From the NCBI GenBank assembly GCA_965200835.1, contig OZ241390.1, forward strand, positions 2,542,001 through 2,606,000: DNA of 64,000 bases, given 5' to 3'. A model generated the notes under the pieces. It was not told where the DNA came from, did no database searches, and saw only the letters and a program-made list of their open reading frames with translations. Source of the DNA: JAPPFW01 sp965200835 (GTDB lineage Bacteria; Actinomycetota; Acidimicrobiia; Spongiisociales; Spongiisociaceae). Positions 45,843 through 54,444 of this stretch are shown here, piece after piece (position 1 is the stretch's first letter; each line of letters starts with the position of its first letter). The position numbers and the translations under genes are program-made.

Positions 45843-46745
45843 ATGGTCGAGATACCGGAACATTTGCTGAGGCGCTCGGCGGAGGCGAAGGCACGCGCCC
45901 TCGGGGTGCCTGTGGAGCAGGTGCTGGCCGAGATGCAGGGTGAGGTGGCCTCGTCCCGGCCCCCGGCGGCTCCCCCGCCGCGCCCGGTGGTCACCCCTCC
46001 GGTGCCGGTGGCCGAGGAACCACCCCCGGAGGCCCGCCCCGAGCCGGCCGCCCCAGCCCCCGAGGCCCCGGTTCCCGTGACCGCCGAGCTACCAGCGGCC
46101 GCTACCGAAGCCTCGGTTGCGGCGGCCACCACCGTGGCTCCGCCCGTGGCCGACAACGGCGCCGGGGCAGCGACCTCGGTGTCACCCCGCCCGGTAGCCC
46201 CTCCCCAGGAGATTCCGGAGGGAGTGAGGCCGCAGCGCTTGCTCACGGTGGTGAAGGCGAAGGCCATCCAGCAGGTGAAGGCCACCCCCACCGACAAGGT
46301 GAATACCTGGCCGCATCTGATGATCGCCGAGTTCACCGCCCTGATGGTGGTCACCGCCGTCCTGATCATCCTGTCGGTCATCCTCCAGGCACCCCTTCTG
46401 GAGCTGGCCAACTTCAACGCCACGCCCAACCCGTCGAAGGCGCCCTGGTACTTCCTCGGTCTCCAGGAGCTGCTGTCCTATTACGATCCGCAGATAGCCG
46501 GGGTCATCATCCCCACCATCACCGGACTGCTCGGGTTCATGGCAATTCCCTACGTGGATCGCAACCCCTCCACCAAGCCATCCGATCGGAAGTTCGCCAT
46601 AATGCTGTTCACGCTGTTCCTGGCCGGCTCGGCGACCCTGACCCTGCTGGGAACCCTGTTCAGAGGCCCGGGCTTCAACTTCACCTACCCCTGGGCCGAC
46701 GGGATCTGGTTCGACGACTTGAAGGACTGGGTGCATTTCGAATGA
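45843..46745 (+). CDS. Cytochrome b C-terminal part (subunit IV-like) with N-terminal helical module
   Basis: 300 aa. It starts with the same short module as the two cytochromes c of the opposite operon: PEHLLRRSAEAKARALGV with PVEQVLAEM (17 of 27 positions identical). An Ala/Pro/Val-rich linker of about 90 residues follows. The remaining part is PetD-like: three helices, PNPSKAPWYFLGLQELLSYY and IP..TG.LGFMAIPYVDRNP. This is the quinone-site half of the split cytochrome b, extended by a cytoplasmic tether. Confidence 0.9.
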   Translation: MVEIPEHLLRRSAEAKARALGVPVEQVLAEMQGEVASSRPPAAPPPRPVVTPPVPVAEEPPPEARPEPAAPAPEAPVPVTAELPAAATEASVAAATTVAPPVADNGAGAATSVSPRPVAPPQEIPEGVRPQRLLTVVKAKAIQQVKATPTDKVNTWPHLMIAEFTALMVVTAVLIILSVILQAPLLELANFNATPNPSKAPWYFLGLQELLSYYDPQIAGVIIPTITGLLGFMAIPYVDRNPSTKPSDRKFAIMLFTLFLAGSATLTLLGTLFRGPGFNFTYPWADGIWFDDLKDWVHFE

Positions 46746-47656
46746 CCTACCTGCAGTTGCTCATCGTGGGGATCTCGGTCGTGGTGGTGTTCGGCGTGCT
46801 GGGTGCCTTCATGATCGCCTACCGCCGGAGCGGCACGCCCGGGCCGGCGCGCCCCTCCCGTTCATGGAGAAAGTCGGTCTCGCGGGAGACCCGCAAGGCG
46901 GACCGATCGGAGGCCCCGTCGAGGACGGTCGTCAAGGAGGCGCCGGCTCCCGAGCCGTTTCCTACCGAGGAGGATGCCACTCGGGTTCCGGAGGTCCTAC
47001 CTGTTCCGGCAGAGCCTGCTCCGGTGCAGGTGGCCGAGGTGGTCCGGTTCGAGGAACTCTCGCCCCAGGAGGCGGGTGTCAACCGCCGTATGTTCCTGAC
47101 CAGGGCGCTCGGCATCACCTTCGGTGGTTTCCTGGGGCTGAACGGTATCGCCTACCTGGGATTCCTTTGGCCTCGCCTATCGGGCGGTTTCGGGTCCGAC
47201 ATCGATGTGGGGGCGGTGGCCGACATCCGGGCGGAGGTGGTGCTGAACGACGGCTCCATCCTCCCCAAGTTCGTGCCCGAGGCACGGGCCTACATAGTGC
47301 CCTTCGCCGAATCCGACCTGTCCCGCTCACAGTTCGAGGGCCTGCCGGTGGTGGCCGGAGGACTTTCCGCCATCTTCCAGCGGTGCGTGCATCTCGGATG
47401 CCGGGTTCCCTGGTGCGAGACCTCCCAGGGGTTCGAGTGTCCCTGCCATGGTTCCAAGTACAACTACGCGGGGGAGTACGAGGCCGGACCTGCTCCCCGC
47501 AACCTGGATCGGTTCGAAGTAGCCGACGAGAACGGGCGTATGATCGTGAGGACTGGGGAGATCTTCCAGACCCCCCGGGCCATCGCCAAGACCGTTCCCT
47601 ACCCGCAGGGTCCCTCCTGCATCGCCCTGACCACTACCGACGAAGCTGAGGCGTAA
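46742..47656 (+). CDS. Rieske iron-sulfur protein
   Basis: 304 aa. The 2Fe-2S motifs are CVHLGCRVPW and CPCHGSKYN (C-H and C-H ligands plus the disulfide cysteines), both complete. An N-terminal membrane helix (about 3-25) is followed by a basic, Pro/Glu-rich stretch and a second hydrophobic segment (RRMFLTRALGITFGGFLGLN) just before the Rieske domain, reminiscent of a Tat-type twin-arginine. The start overlaps the stop of the previous gene by 4 nt. Confidence 0.93.
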   Translation: MTYLQLLIVGISVVVVFGVLGAFMIAYRRSGTPGPARPSRSWRKSVSRETRKADRSEAPSRTVVKEAPAPEPFPTEEDATRVPEVLPVPAEPAPVQVAEVVRFEELSPQEAGVNRRMFLTRALGITFGGFLGLNGIAYLGFLWPRLSGGFGSDIDVGAVADIRAEVVLNDGSILPKFVPEARAYIVPFAESDLSRSQFEGLPVVAGGLSAIFQRCVHLGCRVPWCETSQGFECPCHGSKYNYAGEYEAGPAPRNLDRFEVADENGRMIVRTGEIFQTPRAIAKTVPYPQGPSCIALTTTDEAEA

Positions 47657-47659
47657 CCG

Positions 47660-49129
47660 GTGGCCACCCTGGTAATCACCCTTGTCGCGCTGGGGGCGAT
47701 CGGCTGGTTCGCCTATCTGGTGGGCTCCGGTTCACGGCGAGATCGCAAGGATCCGGTACCGGCCAACCTGTCGGTCTCCCAGACCGACGACGAGATGGAG
47801 ACCAAGCGTCTCGACCGGGCCCTGGTGAGCGCGGTGCTGAGCGCGGCCTTCCTCACCCTGGCCATGCCGATCTACTACCTCACCGAGCTGGATCGCCAGG
47901 AGGGGTTTGTGGAGGAGTTCAGCCACGCTTCGGTGGAGCGGGGTCACGAGGTATGGGACGAGTTCGGCTGCGGTGACTGTCACGGGACGATCGGTGGCGG
48001 CGGGGTGGCCGCCTTCCTGGAGGAGCGTTCCCAGGTGGATGTGCCGGGCTGGGCCGCTCCCACACTGGATGACATCTTCTACCGCTATGACCGAGACGAG
48101 GTCCGGTTCTGGATCGCCTATGGCCGGGCCAACACCCCCATGCCGCCTTGGGGCCTGGAGGGAGGAGGGCCTCTGAACAGCCAGCAGATCGATGATCTGC
48201 TCAACTACATCCACTCCTTCGAGGTCGACCAGACCACCGCGCTGCTGAGGATCGAGGGTCTGGTGAACGGAGCGGTCAATCGGAGGGCCGGGGCAGCCGA
48301 AACAGTGGCAGCCCAGGTTTCCGAACAGCAGGAGCTGATCGAGACCATCCGCACCTCGGGAACGTCCTCCGAGGAGGTGGGCGAAATTGCCGAGCGGGCC
48401 CGTGACCTGCTGGACGGGGCCGGATTGGGGATCGACACCGACGGTGATGGACTGTCCGACGTGGCCGAGACCGGGCTGACCGCCGTGCTCCAGCAAGCTT
48501 TTCTCACCGGCTATGTGGTTACCGAGCTGTCCTTCGATCCCCGTAACGCCGAAACTCTCATCGGCATCAGCGACGCCCGTTCCGCGGCCCGGGCGGTGGG
48601 TGACCTGGAGTCGACCGCCACCTCGCTCAGCATCACTTTCCAGAACCAGGAGGGCCTGATGGACCAGGCCCGGTTCGGGCTCCAGTTCCTGGAGGACGCC
48701 GCTCGCAACGAACGGTGGGTAGTGGACACCGACCGGGTGGCCCAGGCTACGTTCGAGGGTGATATCGACTCAGCTACTAGAGCGGTGAGCCTGTACGACG
48801 CCTACTGCGCTCGTTGCCACACCGCTGGATACTCGGCCGGAGCGGCCTTCCAGCAGGTACAGGCGTCGGGTGGTCTCGGTCCATCCTTGCGCGATGGCCG
48901 CTCTCTCACCCAGTTCCTCACCCATGAAGACATGTACAGCTTCGTGTCCACCGGCTCGGTTTCGGGAGTGGGTTATGGGGTCAACGGAGTGGGCTCGGGC
49001 CGCATGCCGGGCTTCGGTATGGTGCTCTCCGCCGAAGATCTGGACCTGATAATCCGGTACCTGCGCGGTCCCACCCTCGATGGCCAGGACTACGTGTCCG
49101 GAAGCGAACCCGAGCAGGGGGAGGGATAG
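47660..49129 (+). CDS. Diheme cytochrome c with a calcium-loop motif
   Basis: 489 aa from GTG. Membrane helices at about 3-21 and 56-74, then heme 1 at C104-G-D-C107-H108 and heme 2 at C383-A-R-C386-H387; a candidate axial Met is in RMPGFGM near the end. Between the two hemes is a helical region of about 270 residues containing DTDGDGLSDVAE (259-270), a thrombospondin-3/EF-hand type calcium loop. It accepts electrons from the Rieske protein by position in the operon. Confidence 0.87.
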   Translation: MATLVITLVALGAIGWFAYLVGSGSRRDRKDPVPANLSVSQTDDEMETKRLDRALVSAVLSAAFLTLAMPIYYLTELDRQEGFVEEFSHASVERGHEVWDEFGCGDCHGTIGGGGVAAFLEERSQVDVPGWAAPTLDDIFYRYDRDEVRFWIAYGRANTPMPPWGLEGGGPLNSQQIDDLLNYIHSFEVDQTTALLRIEGLVNGAVNRRAGAAETVAAQVSEQQELIETIRTSGTSSEEVGEIAERARDLLDGAGLGIDTDGDGLSDVAETGLTAVLQQAFLTGYVVTELSFDPRNAETLIGISDARSAARAVGDLESTATSLSITFQNQEGLMDQARFGLQFLEDAARNERWVVDTDRVAQATFEGDIDSATRAVSLYDAYCARCHTAGYSAGAAFQQVQASGGLGPSLRDGRSLTQFLTHEDMYSFVSTGSVSGVGYGVNGVGSGRMPGFGMVLSAEDLDLIIRYLRGPTLDGQDYVSGSEPEQGEG

Positions 49130-49482
49130 TGCGAGAGCTGTTCAGAGCCCTTCTTTCCCAGAACCTGCTGTTCACCGGGATCGTGCTCACCCTGGCGGCC
49201 GTGCTGGTGTTCTTCGGCAGCGTCTACCTTCTGCAGTACACCAATCTGGGCAAGCGGCTGGCCATCCTGGTGTCGGGGGCCGGTATCTTCGGCTGGACCA
49301 CCATCAACTCGCTTCTCTTCGTGCTCTATGCCCCGCGGGGACCCCGGCCGGTCGACTTCGAAGGGTTGAACGCGTTCGAGATCAGGATCATCCCGGGCGC
49401 CTTCACGGCCGCATCCGCCATCCTCTTCGCCATGTTCCTGGTAGCGCTGCATCGTTACGAACGGGACCAGGAACGGGAGTGA
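49129..49482 (+). CDS. Small membrane protein of the respiratory cluster
   Basis: 117 aa, GTG start overlapping the previous stop by one base. Three helices: LLFTGIVLTLAAVLVFFGSV, LAILVSGAGIFGWTTINSLLF and GAFTAASAILFAMFLVAL, with a charged C-terminus. No motif known. Last gene of the plus operon. Confidence 0.75.
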   Translation: MRELFRALLSQNLLFTGIVLTLAAVLVFFGSVYLLQYTNLGKRLAILVSGAGIFGWTTINSLLFVLYAPRGPRPVDFEGLNAFEIRIIPGAFTAASAILFAMFLVALHRYERDQERE

Positions 49483-49537
49483 AGCGGCTGGCTCGTGCCG
49501 GCCGACTAAGCCTCCCCATGCCGCAGTCTTGAGTGGG

Positions 49538-50566
49538 ATGATGTGGCCGTTGCAGCCTCCGGTGAAGCCCATGAAGGCCCGAGTGAGGGCCAACCCGCCG
49601 CGAGGTGAAGGGTGGCTGTACGAGCCCAAGTGGGACGGGTTCCGGATGATCGCTTACGGCGGTGACGAGGTCCGGCTCGACTCCCGCAACGGCAAGACCT
49701 TGCTGCGCTACTTTCCCGAGCTTCATCCGGCACTCGCTCAGCTCCCGCCCGGAACCATCGTCGACGGCGAAGTGCTGATAGTCGTGGACGACGTGACCAA
49801 CTTCGATCTGCTGCAGTTGCGTATCCATCCGGCCCGCTCCCGGATCGAGCACCTGGCCCAGGAGATCCCGGCTCGGCTGGTGGTTTTCGACCTGCTCGCC
49901 GAGCGAGGGGAGAACCTGTCCGACGTTCCCTACGCCACTCGCCGGGTGCGCCTAGAGCACCTGTTCGAGGGGCTGGGGGAGGGCTGGCACCTGACACCGG
50001 TTACCTCGGACTACCAGATGGCCGCCCGCTGGTTCCACGAGTACGAGCCGGCCGGCTGCGATGGGATCATCTGCAAGCGGGCGGAGGGACTGTACCTCCA
50101 GGACAAGCGGGAGTGGATCAAGTGGAAGCATCGCCGGTCGGTGGACTGCGTGATCGGCGGCTACCGGGTCCACAAGGACGGTGACAAGGTGGGCTCTATC
50201 CTGCTCGGTCTGTACAACGCCGAGGGCAATCTTCACTTCATAGGGCACTGCTCGGGGTTCTCGAATCGGGACCGGGTGACCATCCTCGAGATGCTCGAGG
50301 AGATACGCACCGACGAGAGCTTCGGCGGCGACCAGACGCGGGCGCCGGGAGCTCAGAGTCGCTGGTCGACCGCCCGCTCCGCTCAGTGGACCCCGGTGGA
50401 ACCCTGCATCGTGGTGGAGGTGAGTTACGACCAGCTGCAGGGGGGGGAACGGTTCCGGCACGCCACCCGGTTCGAGCGGTGGCGTACCGACAAGCCGCCC
50501 ACCGAGTGCACCATGGACCAGCTGGTACGGCCCACGGGGGCTGGCTTCTCCGAGGTAGTGGCTTGA
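49538..50566 (+). CDS. ligC: ATP-dependent DNA ligase, LigC type
   Basis: 342 aa from ATG 49538 (49541 and TTG 49529 possible). Adenylation motif I is EPKWDGFR with Lys31; later IVDGEVLI, DLLAERGENL, the G.I.KR segment and WIKWKH..(S)VDCVIGG (motifs III-V) and an OB domain. Without primase or nuclease domains it is the LigC rather than LigD form. It seals nicks in repair. The next gene starts within its stop codon. Confidence 0.9.
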   Translation: MMWPLQPPVKPMKARVRANPPRGEGWLYEPKWDGFRMIAYGGDEVRLDSRNGKTLLRYFPELHPALAQLPPGTIVDGEVLIVVDDVTNFDLLQLRIHPARSRIEHLAQEIPARLVVFDLLAERGENLSDVPYATRRVRLEHLFEGLGEGWHLTPVTSDYQMAARWFHEYEPAGCDGIICKRAEGLYLQDKREWIKWKHRRSVDCVIGGYRVHKDGDKVGSILLGLYNAEGNLHFIGHCSGFSNRDRVTILEMLEEIRTDESFGGDQTRAPGAQSRWSTARSAQWTPVEPCIVVEVSYDQLQGGERFRHATRFERWRTDKPPTECTMDQLVRPTGAGFSEVVA

Positions 50567-51588
50567 TCCCAAGGGCCGGTGAGGTCCTTTCCTTGCCGAT
50601 CTCGGCCAGACATCATGAGACCGCCGATGCGGTGACACTCACCTTCGATGACCCTGAGGGGACGGTCGGAGGAGAGGCGGGACAGTACGTGATCGTGAGG
50701 GTGACGGTCGATGGGGAGGAGCATCTGAGGGTCTTCTCGCTCAGCTCCACACCCGAGTTGGGCCAACCCCCGTCCATCACCGTGAAGCGTCTCCCCGGGG
50801 GAGTGGTCTCCACCTATCTGCTGGAACGAGCCAGGGTGGGAGACGTCATAGGTGTGGAGCCAGCCGCAGGAACCTTCGGAGTGGGGATCGACCCCGCCAA
50901 CCGCCGCACCTACTACGCGCTGGCGGCCGGGAGCGGGATCGTCCCGATCATGAGCATCCTGCGAGGCGCGGTGACCCTCGAGTGCCGCTCAACTGTCCAC
51001 CTGGCCTACGGCAATCGGCGACCCCAGGATGTGATCTTCCATGATGCGCTGGAGCGATTGGAGCGCAGGTTCCCGGACCGCTTGGGAGTGTCACACGTGA
51101 TGAGCGGGATGGGTCAGCGGATCGACTACCGCTACCTGGACGCCTTCCTTATCAGCCATCCGCCCCGAACGGCCGACGTCTGGTACCTGCTGTGCGGGCC
51201 GCCTGGCATGAACTGGGATCTCTCGGCCCGACTACGGACGCTGGGCGTTCCCGAGGACCGGTTGCGGGTCGAGCACTACCTGCCTCCCCAGCAGGAGAAC
51301 GCCCCAGTTCCTTACGACCCGGCCCGAATCCTGCTGGAGGGCCATCACCGGTCGGCCGAGCTGCGAGCTGGAGAAGTGCTGCTGGCTGCCATGGATCGGA
51401 TAGGAGCACCGGTTCCCTACGCCTGCCGCTCAGGAGTGTGCGGAACCTGCCGGGTGGAGCTGGTGGAGGGTCAGGTAGACCCGGGCATACCCTTCGCCCT
51501 CACTGCTGCTGACCGGCAAGCAGGCGCCATCCTCACATGTGTAGCAAGGCCCACCAGCCCCGAAGTAATACTCCGCTATCCGTCCTGA
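50563..51588 (+). CDS. PaaE-like FAD/2Fe-2S ferredoxin reductase
   Basis: 341 aa, TTG start overlapping the ligase stop (TTGA). FAD-binding RVFSLSSTP, NAD-binding GSGIVPIMSIL and CGPPGM, and a C-terminal plant-type 2Fe-2S domain with CRSGVCGTCRVEL...LTC (four Cys). It passes electrons from NAD(P)H to an oxygenase or similar partner. No oxygenase gene is adjacent, so the partner is unknown; coupling to a DNA ligase looks accidental. Confidence 0.9.
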   Translation: MIPRAGEVLSLPISARHHETADAVTLTFDDPEGTVGGEAGQYVIVRVTVDGEEHLRVFSLSSTPELGQPPSITVKRLPGGVVSTYLLERARVGDVIGVEPAAGTFGVGIDPANRRTYYALAAGSGIVPIMSILRGAVTLECRSTVHLAYGNRRPQDVIFHDALERLERRFPDRLGVSHVMSGMGQRIDYRYLDAFLISHPPRTADVWYLLCGPPGMNWDLSARLRTLGVPEDRLRVEHYLPPQQENAPVPYDPARILLEGHHRSAELRAGEVLLAAMDRIGAPVPYACRSGVCGTCRVELVEGQVDPGIPFALTAADRQAGAILTCVARPTSPEVILRYPS

Positions 51589-51932
51589 TTCACAAGGCTT
51601 CCTGCCACGCACTTTGCGGGCCTAAGTGTCGGCGCTGAAGAGCCGGGTAACGTGAGATAGGTGATGAGCGAAGAGTGCTTCGTTCGCCTTCCGGCACAGC
51701 GCGCAAACGTGGATTCGGGCACGAGGCTTTCGAAAAGGGCAAAGGTGTAACTACCCACCCGATTTCCGAGTAGCTAGCAGTGGCGCTTCAGGAAAGTCAG
51801 GCGTGGGTGATCTGGCTGGCGGGCTCTCTCGGGAGGGGTTCGGTGGAGTGGTGAGACTTTAGTGATCGGTGCTATCTTGCAGTGCCGATTTATCATTGAC
51901 TGTTGTCGGTGTCCCGACGAGAAGGCCTGAGA
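51589..51932. other. Intergenic region before the molybdenum hydroxylase operon
   Basis: 344 bp without a gene. TATCTT near 51873 and the AT-rich stretch ATTTATCATTGACTG around 51889 could carry the operon promoter. No strong repeat or operator was recognised. Confidence 0.4.
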
Positions 51933-52799
51933 GTGGAGTACCTTCGACCTCGTACCTGGCAGGAAGCCATCGCCCTCAAGACGGAGTGCCCGTCGGCTGT
52001 TCCTATCAATGGAGGCACGGACCTCATGGTCGACATCAACTTCGCCCGGCGGCGACCGGACGCCCTGCTCGATCTGTCCCACCTGGGGGAGCTGAGGCGG
52101 TGGTCCAGGCAGAACGGCGCGGTCGAGCTCGGTGCCGGGGTGACCTACACCGACGTCGTGGAGCATCTGTCGGACGAACTGCCTGGGCTGGCGATCGCCT
52201 CCCGGACGGTCGGATCGCCCCAGATCCGCAACCGGGGCACCATCGCCGGCAACCTGGCTACCGCGTCGCCGGCCGGTGACGCCCACCCTCCGTTACTTGC
52301 TACGGGCTGCGACATCCGGCTGGAGTCGATGCGGGGTAGCCGGGAAGTTCCGATCGGCCGGTTCTTCACCGGACCGAAGCGCACCGTGCTCGAGCCCGAC
52401 GAGCTGATCCGCTCAGTCCGGGTGCCGGTAGCCAGAGGTCCCCAGCAGTTCTCGAAGGTGGGCACTCGGAATGCCATGGTGATTGCAGTGGTGTCGTTCG
52501 CGATTGCCCTGGATGTCGACGCGCGGAGGGTGGGTACGGGCATCGGGTCAGCCGCGCCCACCCCGATCGAGGCAGACGAGGCGTCTAGTCACTTGGAAAC
52601 GGAGCTGGCAGCCGGCGAGTACTGGCGCCACCGGCGGGAACTCGATCAGAGGCTGGTCGAGGGCTTTGCCGAGCGGGTGGCCGCAGTGGCGAGGCCGATC
52701 GACGATGTCCGGGGAGCGGCTTCCTACCGGCGCCATGCGCTGGGAGTGATAGCGCGGCGATCCCTGAGGTGGGCGTGGGAAGCGCTACCGCCCGAGTGA
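51933..52799 (+). CDS. Molybdenum hydroxylase FAD subunit (CoxM/XdhB type)
   Basis: 288 aa from GTG 51933 (GAGAAGG upstream). FAD motifs are INGGTDLMVDIN and GSPQIRNRGTIAGNLATASPAGD, the diagnostic pair for this family. The C-terminal domain is present. It carries electrons between the 2Fe-2S subunit and NAD or another acceptor. First gene of a four-gene operon. Confidence 0.92.
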   Translation: MEYLRPRTWQEAIALKTECPSAVPINGGTDLMVDINFARRRPDALLDLSHLGELRRWSRQNGAVELGAGVTYTDVVEHLSDELPGLAIASRTVGSPQIRNRGTIAGNLATASPAGDAHPPLLATGCDIRLESMRGSREVPIGRFFTGPKRTVLEPDELIRSVRVPVARGPQQFSKVGTRNAMVIAVVSFAIALDVDARRVGTGIGSAAPTPIEADEASSHLETELAAGEYWRHRRELDQRLVEGFAERVAAVARPIDDVRGAASYRRHALGVIARRSLRWAWEALPPE

Positions 52800-52972
52800 C
52801 ACGAGCTCTCATCGACTCTGAGCAGAAATCCATCTGCCGGTAGAACAACGAGAGCAACGTAATGTGGACGTGCTGCGGCGGGCTTCTTATCCCTCCTTCG
52901 TGTCAGCCTTAGCAGAGTGGACGTGGTGGGCTGTAGATCACACTGCATCGGCGTCGCCTCCTTTGTGGGACG

Positions 52973-53452
52973 ATGGTGAACATGTTGGTTGAGCTAGTAG
53001 TAAATGGTCGCCCGTGCAGCGTGGAGAACGTGTGGGGCGGCGAGAGCCTCCTCTATCTCCTCCGGGAACGGCTCGGGCTTCGGGGATCCAAGAACGCCTG
53101 CGAGCAGGGCGAATGCGGTTCGTGTTCCGTCTACCTGGACGGGGAGCTGGTATGCGCCTGCCTGGTGTCGGCCGGCCAGGCCCTGGGGACCGAGGTGATC
53201 ACCGTAGAGGGTCTGGCCGAAGGTGACCTGCTGCACCCCATCCAGCAGGCCTACATCGTGGAAGGCGCGGTGCAGTGCGGATTCTGCACGCCGGGCCTCA
53301 TCGTCGCTACCCACCAGCTCCTCGCGGCCAATCCGAACCCATCGGACGACCAGATTCGGGAAGCCCTGGCAGGCAACCTGTGCCGCTGCACCGGATATGA
53401 GAAGATCATCGGAGCGGTCCGATTGGCGTCGATGGAGCTGGCCATGTCATGA
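52973..53452 (+). CDS. Molybdenum hydroxylase 2Fe-2S subunit (CoxS/XdhC type)
   Basis: 159 aa. Two 2Fe-2S sites: plant-type CEQGECGSCSV....VCAC and the helical-domain pair QCGFCTPG.I...LCRCTGY. Complete and of normal length. ATG 52973 or 52982. A gap of 173 bp separates it from the FAD subunit. The stop overlaps the GTPase start (ATGA). Confidence 0.93.
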   Translation: MVNMLVELVVNGRPCSVENVWGGESLLYLLRERLGLRGSKNACEQGECGSCSVYLDGELVCACLVSAGQALGTEVITVEGLAEGDLLHPIQQAYIVEGAVQCGFCTPGLIVATHQLLAANPNPSDDQIREALAGNLCRCTGYEKIIGAVRLASMELAMS

Positions 53453-54444
53453 CGGCTGGCACCAATCATCACACGCCCATTCCTCGGGTCACTGTGATAA
53501 CCGGGTTCCTCGGCGCCGGAAAGACCACCTTGGTCAACCATCTGCTCACCACCGACCATGGCAGGCGGATCGCGGTGATCGTCAACGAGGCGGGGGAGAT
53601 CGGGATCGACGGTGACCTGATCGTGTCTTCCGACGAGGAGATCATCGAGCTGGCGAACGGATGCGTGTGCTGCACGATCTCGGTCCGCAGCGACCTCACC
53701 AAGGTGATCAAGAAGCTTCTGGCGCGGCCTGTACCGCCCAACTACCTACTGATCGAGGCGAGCGGGCTGGCCGATCCAGCGCCGCTCACCCAGTCGCTGT
53801 TCGTCGACGAGCTGGTCGACTACCTGCGGCTGGACGGAGTGGTCACCATGATCGATGCCAGCAACGCGCAGAGCCATCTCGAGGGAACAGGCCGGTACGA
53901 ATCCGGCAACCGGGTGGTGGACCAGATCGTCACAGCCGACCGGATCGTCCTCAACAAGGTCGACCTGGTCACCGAGGAAACCTGTGCACGCATCGAGCAG
54001 CACGTCGAGGAACTCAACAATACGGCTCCGGTGATCAGGACTTGCTATGGGCGGGTCGATCCGGACGCTCTGTTGGGAATCGGCGCGTTCGATCCTGCCG
54101 CGCCGAGCACTGAACCGGACTGGCTTGTTGCCTGGAGTGGAGGTGAGAACGATCCGGGGTTGGTGCCGATCAGTATCGAAGCACATGGCGAGTTGGACGA
54201 GGACAGGCTCACAGCCTGGCTGGAGGACCTGACCGCGGCTCGGGCGCCGGATCTCTATCGACTCAAGGGGATAATGGCAGTGGATGGAAGTCCCGACCAG
54301 ATCGTCTTGCAGGGAGTGCATGGCCTGTTCGAGACATATCGGGGAGGCCGGTGGTCGGGCCCCCGTACCAGCCGGTTCGTGCTGATCGGTCGGGACTTCG
54401 ACGAAGAGGTACTGCGATCAGGTCTGGAGGGATGTCGAAAGTGA
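53449..54444 (+). CDS. G3E-family (CobW/COG0523) GTPase metallochaperone
   Basis: 331 aa. The P-loop GFLGAGKT is at 19-26, NEAGEIGID near 46, the zinc-binding C72-V-C-C75 motif is complete, EASGLADPAPL follows, and NKVDL is the GTP specificity motif. The C-terminal CobW domain (LYRLKGIMAVDG) is present. These GTPases insert Zn, Co or other metals. Its place between the small and large subunits of a molybdenum hydroxylase, with ATGA and GTGA overlaps, is unusual and suggests a maturation factor for that enzyme. Confidence 0.92.
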   Translation: MTAGTNHHTPIPRVTVITGFLGAGKTTLVNHLLTTDHGRRIAVIVNEAGEIGIDGDLIVSSDEEIIELANGCVCCTISVRSDLTKVIKKLLARPVPPNYLLIEASGLADPAPLTQSLFVDELVDYLRLDGVVTMIDASNAQSHLEGTGRYESGNRVVDQIVTADRIVLNKVDLVTEETCARIEQHVEELNNTAPVIRTCYGRVDPDALLGIGAFDPAAPSTEPDWLVAWSGGENDPGLVPISIEAHGELDEDRLTAWLEDLTAARAPDLYRLKGIMAVDGSPDQIVLQGVHGLFETYRGGRWSGPRTSRFVLIGRDFDEEVLRSGLEGCRK

